DNA of 64,000 bases from Cymodocea nodosa. Lineage: Eukaryota; Streptophyta; Magnoliopsida; Alismatales; Cymodoceaceae. The notes beneath the pieces were generated by a model, which saw only the letters and a list, made by a program, of their open reading frames with translations, searched no databases and was not told where the DNA came from. The position numbers and the translations under genes were made by a program. The stretch is taken from positions 20,658,501 to 20,722,500 of the forward strand of contig CM072341.1 of assembly GCA_036874045.1 (NCBI GenBank), read 5' to 3'. Each line of letters starts with the position of its first letter. Position 1 is the stretch's first letter. Positions 9,474 through 35,366 of the stretch are shown in pieces.

Positions 9474-12400
9474 ATGGCCTCTGCTCGCAGATGCCTCACC
9501 TCCGCTTCCTCCCTCCTTTCCCGCCGCTTCCACCCCTCCGTTTCCCACCTCCTACCCCCCGAGCGGAAACGCGAGGGCCACAGCGTCACTAGGCTCCCTG
9601 ATTCCCGTTACTCCTCCGTACATCACTTCCATGACGGGGGGATGGTACCCTCCGGTGTGCGGATTCGGGAGAGGAGCGGCCTTGGGCTCACTCTTCCCTT
9701 TGCTTTCGAGCATGTCAGCCGTGGATACACGACGTCGTCGTCTGGGGAGTCGAGTGAGGTGGGGTATGCAAAGGACGTCGCTGACGTGCTCACGGAGAAG
9801 GGTACCCCTGATGTTACCGATGTCTTCGCCGAGAAGAGCGTGCAAATTGCACAGGCCGCTGCTCCTCCTGTTGGGGAAGTGGCTGCTGCTGCTGCAGATT
9901 CTGCCCCACCGGTTGCAGCGCTGCAGTATTTCATCGACGCTGTTCATAATTACGCTGGATTGAATTGGTGAGACTTTTCTGCCGGATTAACGGAAAAAAG
10001 TATCTGATTTTGCTTGGTCCATCCACGACCTTGTTTAAATCGAGTGACTTTTTCTTTCCTCGTCCGTACCTTCAGGTGGGCATCCATTGTGGTGGCAACC
10101 ATTATAATTCGTTGCTGCACCGTTCCACTGATGATACACCAGCTCAAAGCCAACTCGAAACTTGCTGTAAGTAGTATTTATTCTCTAACAAGAATGATTT
10201 ATTATATTGTTCAAGCAGTTTAGTTTCCCATTTGTGTTTTTTGTCGGGTTAAAGTTTATTTCATCTCAATTTACTAATTTGTTATTTCACATCTTCTATT
10301 GCCAATTGTTGTGCTTTTAAAACGAATACATGCTCACATGCAAAAAAAAAAAAACTGTGTGATTATATGGTGGAATTTGATTAGTTTTATTTAAAACGAG
10401 TACATGCTCACATCTAAACATCTTCAAAGTTGAATTCTATTAAGCTCTATTTGCTTCACTAGAGGAAAGGTGAATAGTAAAGTTAATTATTTTAAAAATG
10501 TTTTGAATAAAATCAAATCAATTAAACTTGATTTGAAATCTTGTTTGATATACACAGAAGTGTTCCCCAAATCAAATATGTCCACTCCATACGCTTCTTG
10601 CTTGTGTTTATTCACTAAATTTGATGTTTTAACAGATTCAACACCAACCTTTGTACTTAGTGTTTTTTCAAATTCAGCACTCAACCCTCAATCTGATGTT
10701 AAAACAGCGTTACAACCTTTAGTATTTTAAGGTTAACACTATAACCTCTAGTGTTTTTCAAATTAATACTAGAACCTTTCGTACTATCTTATGGGTTTAA
10801 TACAAACCTTTACTTGGTAAACACCTTACCAAGTGTCAAATCTCTCTTTGCACCAAGGAGCTCCACTTCAACCTGAGGTGCTCACACCAAAACCAGTGTG
10901 CTTCTCACCACAACTTGATGGCCTGATGAGATAGGTTGTTCACAACTTTAAACCTAGAGTAAATCAAATCAAAATCGTTGAAGTCTAAATGTAATAAGAT
11001 AATCGCATAAAACACAATAACTACTTCCCCTTTTATGTCATCTTGGATTAATCCTCACAAGAATGAAGCTTCTCAACTATTAGAATGTGATCTTCAATGT
11101 AGCAACCACTAATCTTTAATTTCTAGCCTTGGTTAATCTTCTTTCATCCTTTGGATGCCTCAAGAAGTTTTTATTTTGAAGCTCTAAGTGTTGTTGATGT
11201 GAAAGCATATGGAGATGTCAACCTTCAACATGTATGAACACTTGTATATATAAGGTGGGAGTTAGGGTTCTAAAATATGGAAAGTTAACCTGCCAGAATC
11301 TTTATAGGATTGGCATATTGTTTTTAAAATCAGTATGCTGAAATTTGAATTTCCACTAGCTATATACCAAATTTGCACGTGTATGAAAACTTCAGATTTT
11401 CTGTTTTGCTCCTTTTATTCATAGATTGGTATGCTGTTTCATATATCGATGTGTTGTTTTTCAAATACTTGCAAGTTGTTATCCAATCGGTACATAAAGG
11501 GAAATTTTGGATCATCTGATCTTCAAATCTTGTCAAATTTTCTTCTGGAAAATGGTATGCTAGTAATTTCATTGGTATGCCATTTGTTCATTTTTGACTA
11601 TCTCAAGAACAAATGGTGTATCATCCTTTTAAGCGCATCTTCCATTTACCAGAGACTTGTAACACTTGTATACATAAAACGGTATGTCGGTTACACAACT
11701 GGTATGCTATTTGATCTTTTTCACTTGTAGATGATTAAATAGTGTGTCACTATTTGGTAATAGTGTATTGCTTTCCTATTTAGAAACTTCAGCTGATAAC
11801 TATATATTACAAAATTGTATGTTGTTGGAATCAACAATATGTCAAATATTGGTCTAGTAATTTTGTCAAGTTATTGTTTAACTAGAAATAGTATGTCATT
11901 CATAAAATGATATGTCGATTTTCTATTTCAGTAATTTAGATAAGTTTTTATTGATCTAATAACTATATACTGATTTATCAACCAGTAAGTCATTTTCAAT
12001 GACAATCTACAATATATTCTAAACTCCTATCTATAGATAATTTCTATCTAAATGTATATCATTAAGTTTTATTTCATTAAAACCTCATGAGAAAGATTTT
12101 CTTAACAAATTCAACATTGATAGTTGAAAGCCTATTTGCTGATCTCAACAATCATTAAAAGCAAAACATGTGAGTCAAGCTGGTCGAATAATTGCATGAT
12201 TACACTTGAACTTAAAATGCCTCAATTTGAATTCCTTGTCCTTTTTTATTATATATTCACAAAACTAACTTTTGATTGTGGTCAACACTTCAACTACTTG
12301 TCCAGAACCACTAGCACAAAACAAGAGTTAAGAATCTTTAAACCACGAGCTTCTTCAATGTGGTGTGGTCACTGTTTTTAACTTTATGCCATAATTTTTA

Positions 12401-15400
12401 ATTTTGTTCTTTCATTTGTCATTCTATCAGCTTTCTTCTTCTTTTTTTGGTCTCAAAAAGCACTTATTTGGTTGTATATTTAACTTTAAAACAACTAAAT
12501 TTTGGCTATTTGTTCAAATACCTTTCTTAAACTATCATATATCATCAATAACCTCTTTTTATTAAATATTTCCTAATACCCTTTTTATTCCAAAAAAATT
12601 GTATAAATTCTTTTTCCATCTACCTCTGACACCTTTTGTGGCATAGACAAACTCTACCGTTGTCTAACCATGGATACATGACAAACTTACCCTCTCTTTA
12701 AAATCCCTTATTTTTTTAAGAAGTAAAAACTCTTATTTTTAAACTGACCTCCCCTCATACGGTCAAACCTCTCCCTCTTTCTCTGAGGTTCTTGCAGCAC
12801 CTCTTCACATCTTGCAGTCCACCTCCATTTTCTTCAACTTATTCCTGAAAAAAATAAATCCACCAGATGCTTTCTCAGCATTGAATTAACTCCTCCCTTC
12901 TCTCTCTACACACACACAAATACATGTTCTTTTTAATCCAACTTTCTCCTCTGTTCTGGAACCACACTTCCACCTACCTCAATGTCAGATTCAACCCCTA
13001 TGCCAATGCCAACGTCTCTTTCTATGGGCTAAAACATCATCAATGTCTAGAAATGGATGATTCCATGCCTGTGGATGCGTACTGCATTCAGGTTAAAGTT
13101 GTAAATGGTGCTTTTCTATTTATTTTTTTGTCAGTACTGCATTCAGGTTTATGATCTCTCCTGATTTTTGCAATGATTTATGTTATTTTATATGTACAGG
13201 TGTTGAGGCCAGAATTAGAGGAATTGAAAGAACGGATGCAAAATGTACAGTCAACTCCCAGTTTGTTTTATTACCATATGAAGTAATCACTGCTTGTTAG
13301 GTGCTTTAGCAGATGGGACGTATTTTTTTGCTAATTTTCGTGAATTTTAAGGTTGATTTTGTTCTAGCATAAAAAACAGATGTTGGATTAAAGGCTTGTA
13401 TACCACTTAATTTCTTGATTATTTACTGTTTCACGCCTTTGTTATCCTTTAATGCTCAATTTTTTCCAGGCCACAGACCATCATATTATGCAAGAGAATC
13501 AGAGGAGAATTAAGGAATTATTCAAAAAGTGAGCAAGTTCTCGATACTTCCTTTAGTTGCATGTCTAATGTTTCTTAGCCTGATTGATGCTGTTTATTTC
13601 ATTCCTCACATGGTTATATGTAACATCTTCCTATCAAAATTTCTAATTAAACCAAAGTTACAATTACACTTTTTTTGATTACCAATTACCTATAATAAAA
13701 TGCGGCTTTTTTTATATAAATTTATACACAAAAACATTGGTCATCACTTGATTTATATTTGTTTGAACTAAGTTTTTTCAGGATTTTGCTGGTGAGGTTC
13801 AAACTTCAAAGAATCCTGTAATTATTCTTTCTATATGGAGATATGCGCTATATATAATAGCCAAAGTTATATTTTTATTTTCCCATTCTTTTTCTTGTAT
13901 GACCTTAGAGTATGTATTTCTATTAGTTGTGCTGTATTGGTTATTGTCTTTAAAAAAAACAGATACAAATTACTGGAGATTTTGAATATCACAAACACAA
14001 TTTTAACTATATATTTCATCATTAAATATGTCAATTTCTAAAAGGTATAATTTTAGAGTGTTCTTTTATTTTATAAAAAGAAATTTATTTTTATATTGGG
14101 TGATTTTTCATTGGTCTTTGACTTTCTTGCTATTCCAACTTTTTTTTACGGCATAGGTTGGTCCATTTACACCCTTGAAGTGGTTGTACGGTTTTTATCA
14201 GTTTTTACTTGGAGTGTTAGTTCTTATCATCATTGAATATGTAGTTTCCTAAAAATGTAATTTGGCATGCTCTTTCGTTTTATAAAACAGAGGTTTTTTA
14301 AAATATTTGGTAGTTTTCCATTGGTCTTTGACTTTTTTGTTATCCCAACAACTTTTGAAGGCATGGTGTAAGTCCATTTACTCCCTTGAAGGGGTTGTTC
14401 ATCCAAGGTCCAGTTTTTATCAGCTTTTACTTGGCTGTAAGTTCCCATCATTTGTATGATATTCTTTTTATCTTATTTTTATTATTTGTTTAATCTTATC
14501 TGCAAATGTAGTTTATTTTATATAGTCTTTTTTTGTTTTGTTTCCTTGTAGATCTCAAACATGGTTCAGAAAGTTCCAACTTTCAAGGAAGGTGGAGTAT
14601 TTTGGTTTACTGACTTGACTACTTCTGATCCTTTTTATGCGCTTCCAATTTTGACAGGAATGTCCTTCTTGCTTACCGTGGAGGTAAATATTTTATGATG
14701 AAAATTTTATTACATTAAATTAATATTTAATATATGTTAGTAATGCTAGCAATAGTGTTAGATGTGCTATTAATGAGATGAATGTGAACCATCAGTTATT
14801 TTGGGATATCCATGCACATAGGGTGTCACCTCTTATATGGATGTATTTTTACTAATGCACATATTCTTTCACTAGTCATAAGTTGTGTTGTGGGATATCC
14901 TTTCACTAATGAAAGATCTAATGACTCATTGCTTCTTACAACAATGTGGGGAGGGGGGATGTGTTCCTGGAAATCAAAAGAAACCAATGGAAGGAAAATA
15001 TTTTCCTTCTGATAAAAAAGGTAAGTTTAAAATCATGGTGTTTGTGCCTATTTTCCATTGAAAAGTAAAATACTTTTGTTTCCATCACAAGATTTAAATG
15101 AGTTGAATATTTTTCCATCCATTAAGGTAGAATTTGAAAGGAAAATATTTTACTTTCCTTTCCATACATGCATAAACACATTGTTGAAGTTCAATGAAAA
15201 TTAAAAAAGATTTTTTGCTTGCATGCCATTGAAGAATTCATATTTATCCACATGCCCCTGTAAAGTATAATTGTCATAAATACCATTGTAGTTAAGTTTG
15301 CATGCAAGACATGAAAGGGGTTGATTGCTCTGTCATCACCCACCACTTGAACGTTTGACTAAGATCCCACACAAAAAAGCAATAGAAAAGGACCTACTGC

Positions 15401-18400
15401 AAAAGAAGCAGAAGGTGGTAGTGATAGATTGATGGACATCAAGTTCATCCAAGAAGTCTATTACGTAGATTGGTTGGTTAACGTGGTTGTTGTGAAGAAG
15501 GTGAACAAATGGAGGATGTGCATTAACTTCATATACCTTATCCTTTGTAGAGCATTGACCAACTCCTTGACATGATGGATGCCTTGTCTAGATACAATTA
15601 GATTTGCATGCACTTCTACATGGAGGCCTATGTCAATGACATGATTGACAAGGATTGGATGGATAAGAAACATAAGAGGAACCTGGAAGAGATGTTCGAC
15701 GAGTATCAAAAATATTGGTAATGTTGAATTTGGAAAAGTGCACCTATATTAGACATGCAACCATCCAATACTGTCAATGAATTGCCAAAGCCTAGTCAAT
15801 TGGGTGACGGTTCTCAATCATTTCATGTCTTACTCTACCATGAAGAGGACCTTATTGGATGTCCTCAAGGAGAGAAACACAAGAATGACAAGATTGAATG
15901 GATGGAAGTATGCCAATGGACCTTGATGAGCTGAAAACTTATTTGTCCAGCCCATTGATGCTCACCTGACTAGCCCCAAGAGAGGAGCTACTACTCTATT
16001 GGTTGTCACCAATTGAACGCTTAGTGTCATGCTTGTCAAATAGGAGAATCACCACAAATGCTTCATTATTTCATCAATGCTTTCTAAGGGTCGAAGCTAA
16101 AGAAGCTTGCAAGTATACATTAAAGGTTCAATTCTCTGTAGAAAAGCTTGCACTAGTTGTTGATGCCACATAGAGGCTTTCGTTGTCGCCTAGGCATGAA
16201 GATTTTTAAATATTTTTCCTTGCAAAAAATTTAAATATAATTTTTTGATGAAATACTAAAATATGCTTAACTATTAAAATATTTAATTATATTTGTTAAG
16301 GAATATGCATATTAGTATTATTACACCTCATATTTCAATATTATTTTGGGATTATTTATGCATTTAAATGTTATTTAGGAAATAATAGAGCTAAAATTTT
16401 ACGTAATTATTATTAAATAGGTATATAAACAACGACAACAAACCAAGCCAGAATCCCATGTGGGTGTATATATATATATAATATATTCGTAAATAATAAA
16501 AATTTATTATTTAAATGGGGTGCCTTAAAAGTATGGCTTCTTCCCCTTTCTACTATCTTTGGGGCCTTCGTCTTTGAGATTCTAAGGGGAATGATCATTC
16601 TGGTTTAGTGTAGACTGTGTTTTGAAATGAATAAATATCAAACATAAGCAATAAAGAGGCCTTATGTGTTTGAGTCCGTGGCTTCTAGCTTTAATGTGCA
16701 TACATTTGTTAAGGCATCATTCAAAGGATCAAGAATGATAAAAAGCTGTCAGTCTTTCTGCTCCTGACATTTTGTTTCAGTTGTGCTATGTTAAAAGTCC
16801 TGGACCTTTCTCCATGTTGTGAGAAAACAATAATTGTGAAAAAAAATTTAAATTTGATGATTGATATTTAACCTCATGCATTTATGCTCTTTCTTTTTCT
16901 TTCATTAAATTCTATCATTGTAAAAATACATGTTTGCTCAGCAAGTGTATCCACAATCGTGTTTTCTTTTGATTCTGATTATTTTCCGACTTTTTTAGTT
17001 TAACATGCAAGAGGGGATGGAAGGAAATCCAATGGCTAAAACCATGAAAACATTCTCCAGGTTGCTTGCTTTCCTTACAATTCCATTTACAGCAAGTTTT
17101 CCGAAGGTATGCGTGATAATCTTCATCTAATCAGCTTTCTTGATTGTGCCAATTTGAATTTCACAATATAGCAATGCTATTCATGCTGTTTTGCAAGAAC
17201 GAGAATCTTTAAGTTGTGGCATTCTCCGACATTATTTGTGTTCCATGGCTTTGAATTTAGTATCTACTATCAATTGTACCTATACTTGATTGAATATATT
17301 TACCAAATTATGAAATTCTGCTTTTGTTTATGTGTATTTACAGAACCAATTTTCTTTTTTTCTAGACTATATCCATGATATATTTTTAGGTGTGAATATT
17401 TATTCACTAACTATTTTTGCAAAACTCAAAAAATGTACCAGTTAGGAAAGAAGTATTAATTAGTGCAGAATAAATTCAAAGTAGAAAAAGGCTTAAAACT
17501 ACTTGATTAGGAATTATGAGAATAGATTTAAATTTATGAAATTTAACAGAAGATTTAATCATAAATAGAAATGCATGAAAGAAAGTGATTCATATGGCTG
17601 GCCTCACGTAATGGGATTATAGTTTGGATTGTTATTTATTTTTGTAAAGCATAGAGCCATGTTATATCTCACTGTTTGAACATTGCATTGTATGCTGCCA
17701 TCTGTTTGGTTCATTATCAATTTCTGAACGTTAACTTGCTTTCTTCTGTTGTGAATCCAATTTAGGTAAGAAATTTAAAATAACTAAAATATAAAATATT
17801 TCAAAAGTAGGATCACAAAAAACTTAATTCAGGTTCTTTTTTGTTTCTTGTTTGATTAACTTGGTGATGGAAAGGCTGAATCGCCTGCATTCATACTTTT
17901 TTGGGGTGCCAAGCAGAAGAATTCTTTTAGAATGTGGTGATCCAATAGCATTGAATTCAGTTCACATTGGATTCGACAATGATAACATTGAATTTATTTG
18001 GGCTTGGAATTTTTTAGGGTGTTCTGTTGTGAAGCTCTGTTGGAATTCGACAGTGACAACTAAATTCATCTAGAACAACAGCGAGGCTTGAAATGTCTTG
18101 CTGTGAGCTTAGCTTACTCTTGAATTTTTTTAAATACTGTTATGAAAAATTACCTCATTTTAGTGGGAAATGATGCAGTTTATTTCAGTGTCCTTGCACC
18201 CATTTTATTTTTGCATGTCGGCCACAGACTTAAAGATTTACAATGCAGAAAACTCTTGGAAAAACTATTAAAACTTTACACCTCACCCACGGTTCCTATC
18301 ATTGCATTCAGAGAGTCCTATCATATGTAGCCTTACCCTCATGAATGGAAAGACCAGTTAAGATTTGAATCTATGACTTCTTGGTCATAATGAAGCAATC

Positions 18401-19193
18401 TTATCATTGCACCAGGATTCATCGTCTGAGTTATTATTGTCTACGGTCCAAAAGGTTATCATTTTATCAATAAATAACAAAATAGAATCATATAGTGTCC
18501 CTTTTCTCAGTACCATCTTAGCGGTTAGTCATCTTTGAATATTTTTGTACCATTTTATTATGCTGGCATTTAAAGCACAACACTCTTACTCGGTTTCAGT
18601 TCTGTAGGTGTTATCATTATTTGCAATCTTGTTTCTTTTCAACGCTATAATGTCCTTGATATCTATGGTATTTTCCAGTCACTCCTTAGGGTTATAGACA
18701 ATTTGAAGAAAATTTTGCATTGGGATTTTAAATATTCAGCTACTTTTTTTGTTTTATTTCCATGATATTAGCTAATTTGCTAATCGATGGCACATTTGCA
18801 GGCTATATTTTGTTATTGGATCACTTCAAATCTTTACTCACTGACTTATGGAATTGGTTAGTGATGTCCAGAAATTAAATGCAAGTTTCATAAAATATGT
18901 CTCTTTATACTTATTTGTTGCGCTTATTTTCATCAGTTCTCAAGCGCCCGCCAGTTAGGAAATTTCTAAATCTTCCCGAGGCCCCTCCCCCGCAACCCTC
19001 ACACACGTCCTCTTCGGGGCCGACCTTGCCTATCTTTGGGGCATCCAGACAAAGTGCGCAAGCTACCACGGTTAGTGCGAGGCAGCAATCACAGTATCCA
19101 GATAGGAAAATATCTTCGTCATCCGTCATCAGCCAGCGGATTCGCAATTTGGAAAAGACAGTGAAGGGAAGAGGCAAATCAAAGAGGAGGTAG
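9474..19193 (+). CDS. OXA1: Mitochondrial inner-membrane insertase OXA1
   Basis: YidC/Oxa1/Alb3 family insertase that places mitochondrially made subunits into the inner membrane. Nine exons: 9474-9967, 10076-10166, 13200-13244, 13470-13528, 14361-14436, 14552-14683, 16999-17106, 18802-18856, 18937-19193. Together they are 1317 bases, 438 residues, all GT-AG and in phase. Residues 1 to about 140 are an Arg/Ser-rich presequence and linker. The core starts at YFIDAVHNYAGLNWWAS and continues with the first membrane helix and the block VPLMIHQLKANSKLAVLRPE, then QRRIKELFKKHGVSPFTPLK (matrix loop), GLFIQGPVFISFYLAISNMV, GGVFWFTDLTTSDPFYALP, MAKTMKTFSRLLAFLTIPF and AIFCYWITSNLYSLTYGIVL. The C-terminal ~80 residues are polar and basic (ends GKGRGKSKRR-like), as expected for the ribosome-binding tail. 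Introns hold several transposon remnants, and exon 5 has a decayed tandem copy. Confidence 0.97.
10436..12180 (+). mobile_element. Possible Sirevirus-like LTR remnant in OXA1 intron 2
   Basis: Shares the start motif CACTAGAGGAAAGGTGAATAG-type sequence (10459-10478) with the better-bounded solo LTR at 23017. It also contains a series of paired GGTATGYY motifs between about 11320 and 11990. Both a GGTGAATAG box near the 5' end and repeated motif pairs are features I associate with Sirevirus (Copia) LTRs. The borders are not resolved: I cannot see clear TG...CA ends or a target duplication, so the coordinates are approximate. Confidence 0.35.
14014..14223 (+). pseudogene. Decayed tandem copy of OXA1 exon 5 and its flanks
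   Basis: This ~210-base unit aligns with the next ~230 bases (14224-14455), which contain the real exon 5. The copy keeps the upstream intron sequence (TTTTCATTGGTCTTTGACTT versus TTTCCATTGGTCTTTGACTT). It also keeps an exon-like stretch at about 14154-14210 (GTCCATTTACACCCTTGAAG). It has lost about 13 bases around GTTGTTCATCCAAGGTCC, and its 3' splice donor reads GGAGTG instead of GCTGTAAGT. It cannot be used as a coding exon. Confidence 0.85.
15420..16190 (+). mobile_element. Gypsy retrotransposon fragment (RT/RNase H), degenerate
   Basis: In OXA1 intron 6. Broken frames read like a Ty3/Gypsy polyprotein: MDIKFIQEVYYVDWLVNVVV-like followed by KWRMCINF near 15430-15540 (reverse transcriptase N-terminal region), MMDALSRYN near 15570, YVNDMIDKDW near 15630 (thumb/motif D position), and remnants of RNase H further on. 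Multiple stops and frameshifts; no LTRs identified. Reading-frame similarity is recognised by eye only. Confidence 0.6.
17425..17640 (+). mobile_element. RTE-type LINE 3'-end fragment
   Basis: In OXA1 intron 7. Closely parallels the 3' ends of the LINEs at about 3240-3410 and 46620-46845: all three share AAAACTA-TTG(G)ATTA, an AATTTATG(T/A)AATTTAA-like block, ATAAATAGAAATGCATGAAA-like sequence, and GG(A)ATTATGA near the end. Only the last ~200 bases of the element are present. Confidence 0.7.
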
Positions 19194-21641
19194 TCAATAT
19201 GACGTTTGAAGTTTTCCCTAGTCATACCATTCAGTCGGCAGAAGGAAGATTCTTTTCTGCCTAACATCACATTTTTCACGAAAACTGCTCAATTTTGAAT
19301 AGCAGAATTATTCACTTTCTCTACCTCGGGTATGGGCGATGTAAGTGATCGAAATGCACATTGCCCTAGAAAAATGAGGATACGTTCTTGTTTGTTGAAA
19401 TAAATTAAAAAATTCGTTATTGAAGTATCTCTGTAAGCACGTTACAGTGAACGAGTGAACATAGGCTGCTCTTCTTCTTTTTTCAGCGATAGTAATAAAC
19501 ATGTTCATTGCTTATTCTTTATTGAATGGGTTGAACTGGAGTTCGGTTCGTTTCGTGACGTTACTTTCTAGTTAAAGGGAAATGTAAAAATTGTCACCTG
19601 TTTACATCACAGGCTTGAGTCCAGCAATTTAGAATGTTAAGGTAATAGATCGCTAATCAATTATAGTAGTTCAGAACGGTACTTGTGGTTCTCTTGTGAA
19701 TCTTAAAGATGTTAAAAAAACTATTGCTATGAAACGTTAATAATTCATCATTGATGGTTGCATGAATTTCAAAGCTAGAATTGCCAAAGTTTGAGTAAAG
19801 CAGGCGAACATATAAATAGAGACCTTTCTCCTTCAAAGCTTTGGAATCTTATATTTTTTATAATGTTAATTTTTATGTTTAGTAAAATTAGTTAATGAAA
19901 ATTACCAGTATCGTTGTCACTATTGCAAATAATTCTTATAATTATAATATTTGATTTTAAAGATAACAGGACAATGTGGGCACAACGAAAAAGAGGACAG
20001 GTTTGAGAAGGAAACGGGGGAGGTTAGGGTTTAATGACTTTCCGCCAGATGTTGACCGATCAGCCATCCATAGGACTGATGAGACGAGATCTCATCGTGT
20101 TGGGCCTACCACTTCTGCGAGATCGACAACAAGTAGAGATTATATTGACGAATGCAAGCGAGATGTGTAAAAGGCTTGTCCTAGCCGTAAATAATCGGCC
20201 CGCAAGGTGGTAGCCCTCAAAAGCAAAAGGCGAGAAATCCGCATCTCTTTTTACATCATGCAGGTAGAACAACAACTCTTGTATGACAAACGAGGAATCC
20301 AGGTGAAATCAACTACAATACAAATATTAGGTACTACTTTCAAAGATCAAACAAGTCATAGAACAGACCACCTTTTGTCCTTTCAAAAGGTTGTCCAGGT
20401 CATTTACATGAGTCCGTACTTTCCTAGGCTAGCCAGCTCCAAGTCATCCTTGCCAATCTAAAACACCAGTAGACAATCCCCCGGTCGACTGGGAGAGCCG
20501 AAGAATCAGCACGATCGGCGTGCGGACCTGAACATGTCGGTTCTCGACTGCAACCACACAAGAAGGAAAAGCGCAAGTCAGGATACCACGTCCAACTTAT
20601 ATATTTGATTAATTATGATAATTTTTACATTTACCAAAATTTAAATTTTAATAAAAATTACAAATATCGCTATTCTAAATCAAACTTGTGTGTTCAGCAA
20701 AAATCCATTTTTCTATTTTCTTTTCCGGAGATCAAGGTCCATAAAAATTCGGCTATTTGCTTAGCAATGTGGCCGTCCTGAACATATACCACCCATCTGA
20801 GGAGCGTTAACGTCCAGCCCTATTATATCATATGGTCCACCTCATATTATTCATAGTTTGCTCAATCGCTTGTTCCCTAAATTTTAGGATTAAGAATTTG
20901 GCCCGTCAATTTTCCTAGTATCATAAACAAATACATTAAAGGGCTCATCCTATCAATCGATTGGTATCGTTTTCACACAAATCGTGCTCCGACGTGTCTA
21001 ATGCAAGGATGGTATCTCGTATCTTTATTCACTTCAGCATATTTTTTGTACCAAAGGTCTCGGTAACATGATGGAACAGATGTTTCTGTCGGCCCCTTTC
21101 TTACCGCAGAACATGAGCTTTATGAATTGAAGGTGCATGGCTAAAGGTGTTTTGAAAAAAATAACACTAAGAACTAGAGATATTATTCCCCTTCCATCTG
21201 AAAAAAACCATAAACTTTATTTATAGAATGGGGAAGAATATCATAGAATCGATCACCAATTGTTACGCAAGTAGTGTTTTCTTATTAGAAGTACTAACGA
21301 AGGAAATGACTTGAGGTGAAAAATATCTAACATCATTATTCAACCGTTACAAAAAAAGAATACGATGGAATCACGTCATTACATATTCACATGTAATATT
21401 CAGTACAACTTGGGAAACATCAACTACATAAAGTAGCTAAAATTGACTCTGATCATAGTAGAAAAAAACAAGTATGCAACACCTTGATATGATATAAACT
21501 TACCGTAAGTGGACAGCCAACCCACACAGTCTTCCTCTTCGCTGCAATGGATAGTGAACAAGCTAGTGCTACCAGATACGAACGCAATGCTCACATGTTT
21601 AGCCTGGGTGCTTCTAACAGCAAGTCAAACAGGTGGCCAGA
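19194..21641. other. Convergent intergenic region between OXA1 and the GSK3-like kinase
   Basis: Includes both 3' untranslated regions. A GC-richer block at about 19970-20580 is bracketed by AT-rich stretches that share the pattern AAAATTAC-A-TATCG (about 19880-19935 and 20610-20680). This hints at an inserted element of unknown type. The small frame at 19976-20170 has no recognisable domain. No gene called. Confidence 0.45.
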
Positions 21642-34447
<12,806 letters not shown>

Positions 34448-35366
34448 GGCCGCAGCAGCTGTTGCCTTCGACTTTCCAACGCCAAATAAGCAAGCAGACA
34501 GCGACGAATAGACTAGAATTACCTAACAAATCTGATGGCCGTTGCTCACTTGGACGGCCGCTGCTGCTCAAATCTGGAGCACGGGCACCCGTGCTCCTCC
34601 ACCCCCTCCCCCCCCGTTCCACCGCTCGACGGAAGCAGCGCCAAAAAAGGAGGAGGAGGAGGTGGATGGATGACAACGAGAGTGAAGCGAAAATTCACAA
34701 GCCCCGCGAACGATTATTATCAATAAGAATTTAATCCTAATCGTTACCTATAAACGGACGACGATGGTCCATGCCTCCAGCCAACCGTAAAAGGTTCTTA
34801 GAGCACGACGAGTGCAATCCTGTCCGTCGGCTGCGGATCGGACGGTAAGTTGGACGGCACAGGCCGTTGTCTTCCTTTTTTTTCTTTTGTAAAGACTTCT
34901 ATTAAAGAGCGTATCAGTCATTTACTATTTTACCCTTTAATGTACTAATAATGTAATTTGTTTAAGCACCTCCGAGGCGGCGGTAAATGATAATTTGGGC
35001 TACGCTTGTTGAACGAGAATCACCCACCCCCTGCTCTACTCACTGTTCGGTAGATCGAAGACGAGAGCTCGGCAGAACGATTTCAACGATCACGACACAC
35101 CGGCATTCCTTTTAACAAACATCACCCTTTTGGACGGAGGGAGAAACATAAAACAGAATTTCCAAGCGTAAATAACAATCGTTGGCTCATCAACGTATTC
35201 CTGCAAGATAATAAGAGAAACAACAGCGGTGGACTATGGCCGGAGATTGATCGCTCTGCAGACTGTACCTTCTTCAATTTGCGTGTTTTTCAATTCAAGA
35301 GGATCGAAAAAAAAAAGATCGACTTGGATTTGCAGTAGAACAAAGATGAAGATGAATAAAAAATCC
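34448..35366. other. 5' flank of the kinase gene and 3' flank of the PORR gene
   Basis: The first ~250 bases probably hold the kinase 5' untranslated region and promoter (GC-rich, AGG repeat at about 34649-34665). The stretch 35240-35366 is probably PORR 3' untranslated region. No further gene recognised. Confidence 0.5.

Noticed and set aside
16413-16598. Short frame near a TATATA tract in OXA1 intron 6
   Set aside because: AT-rich chance frame without similarity to known proteins.
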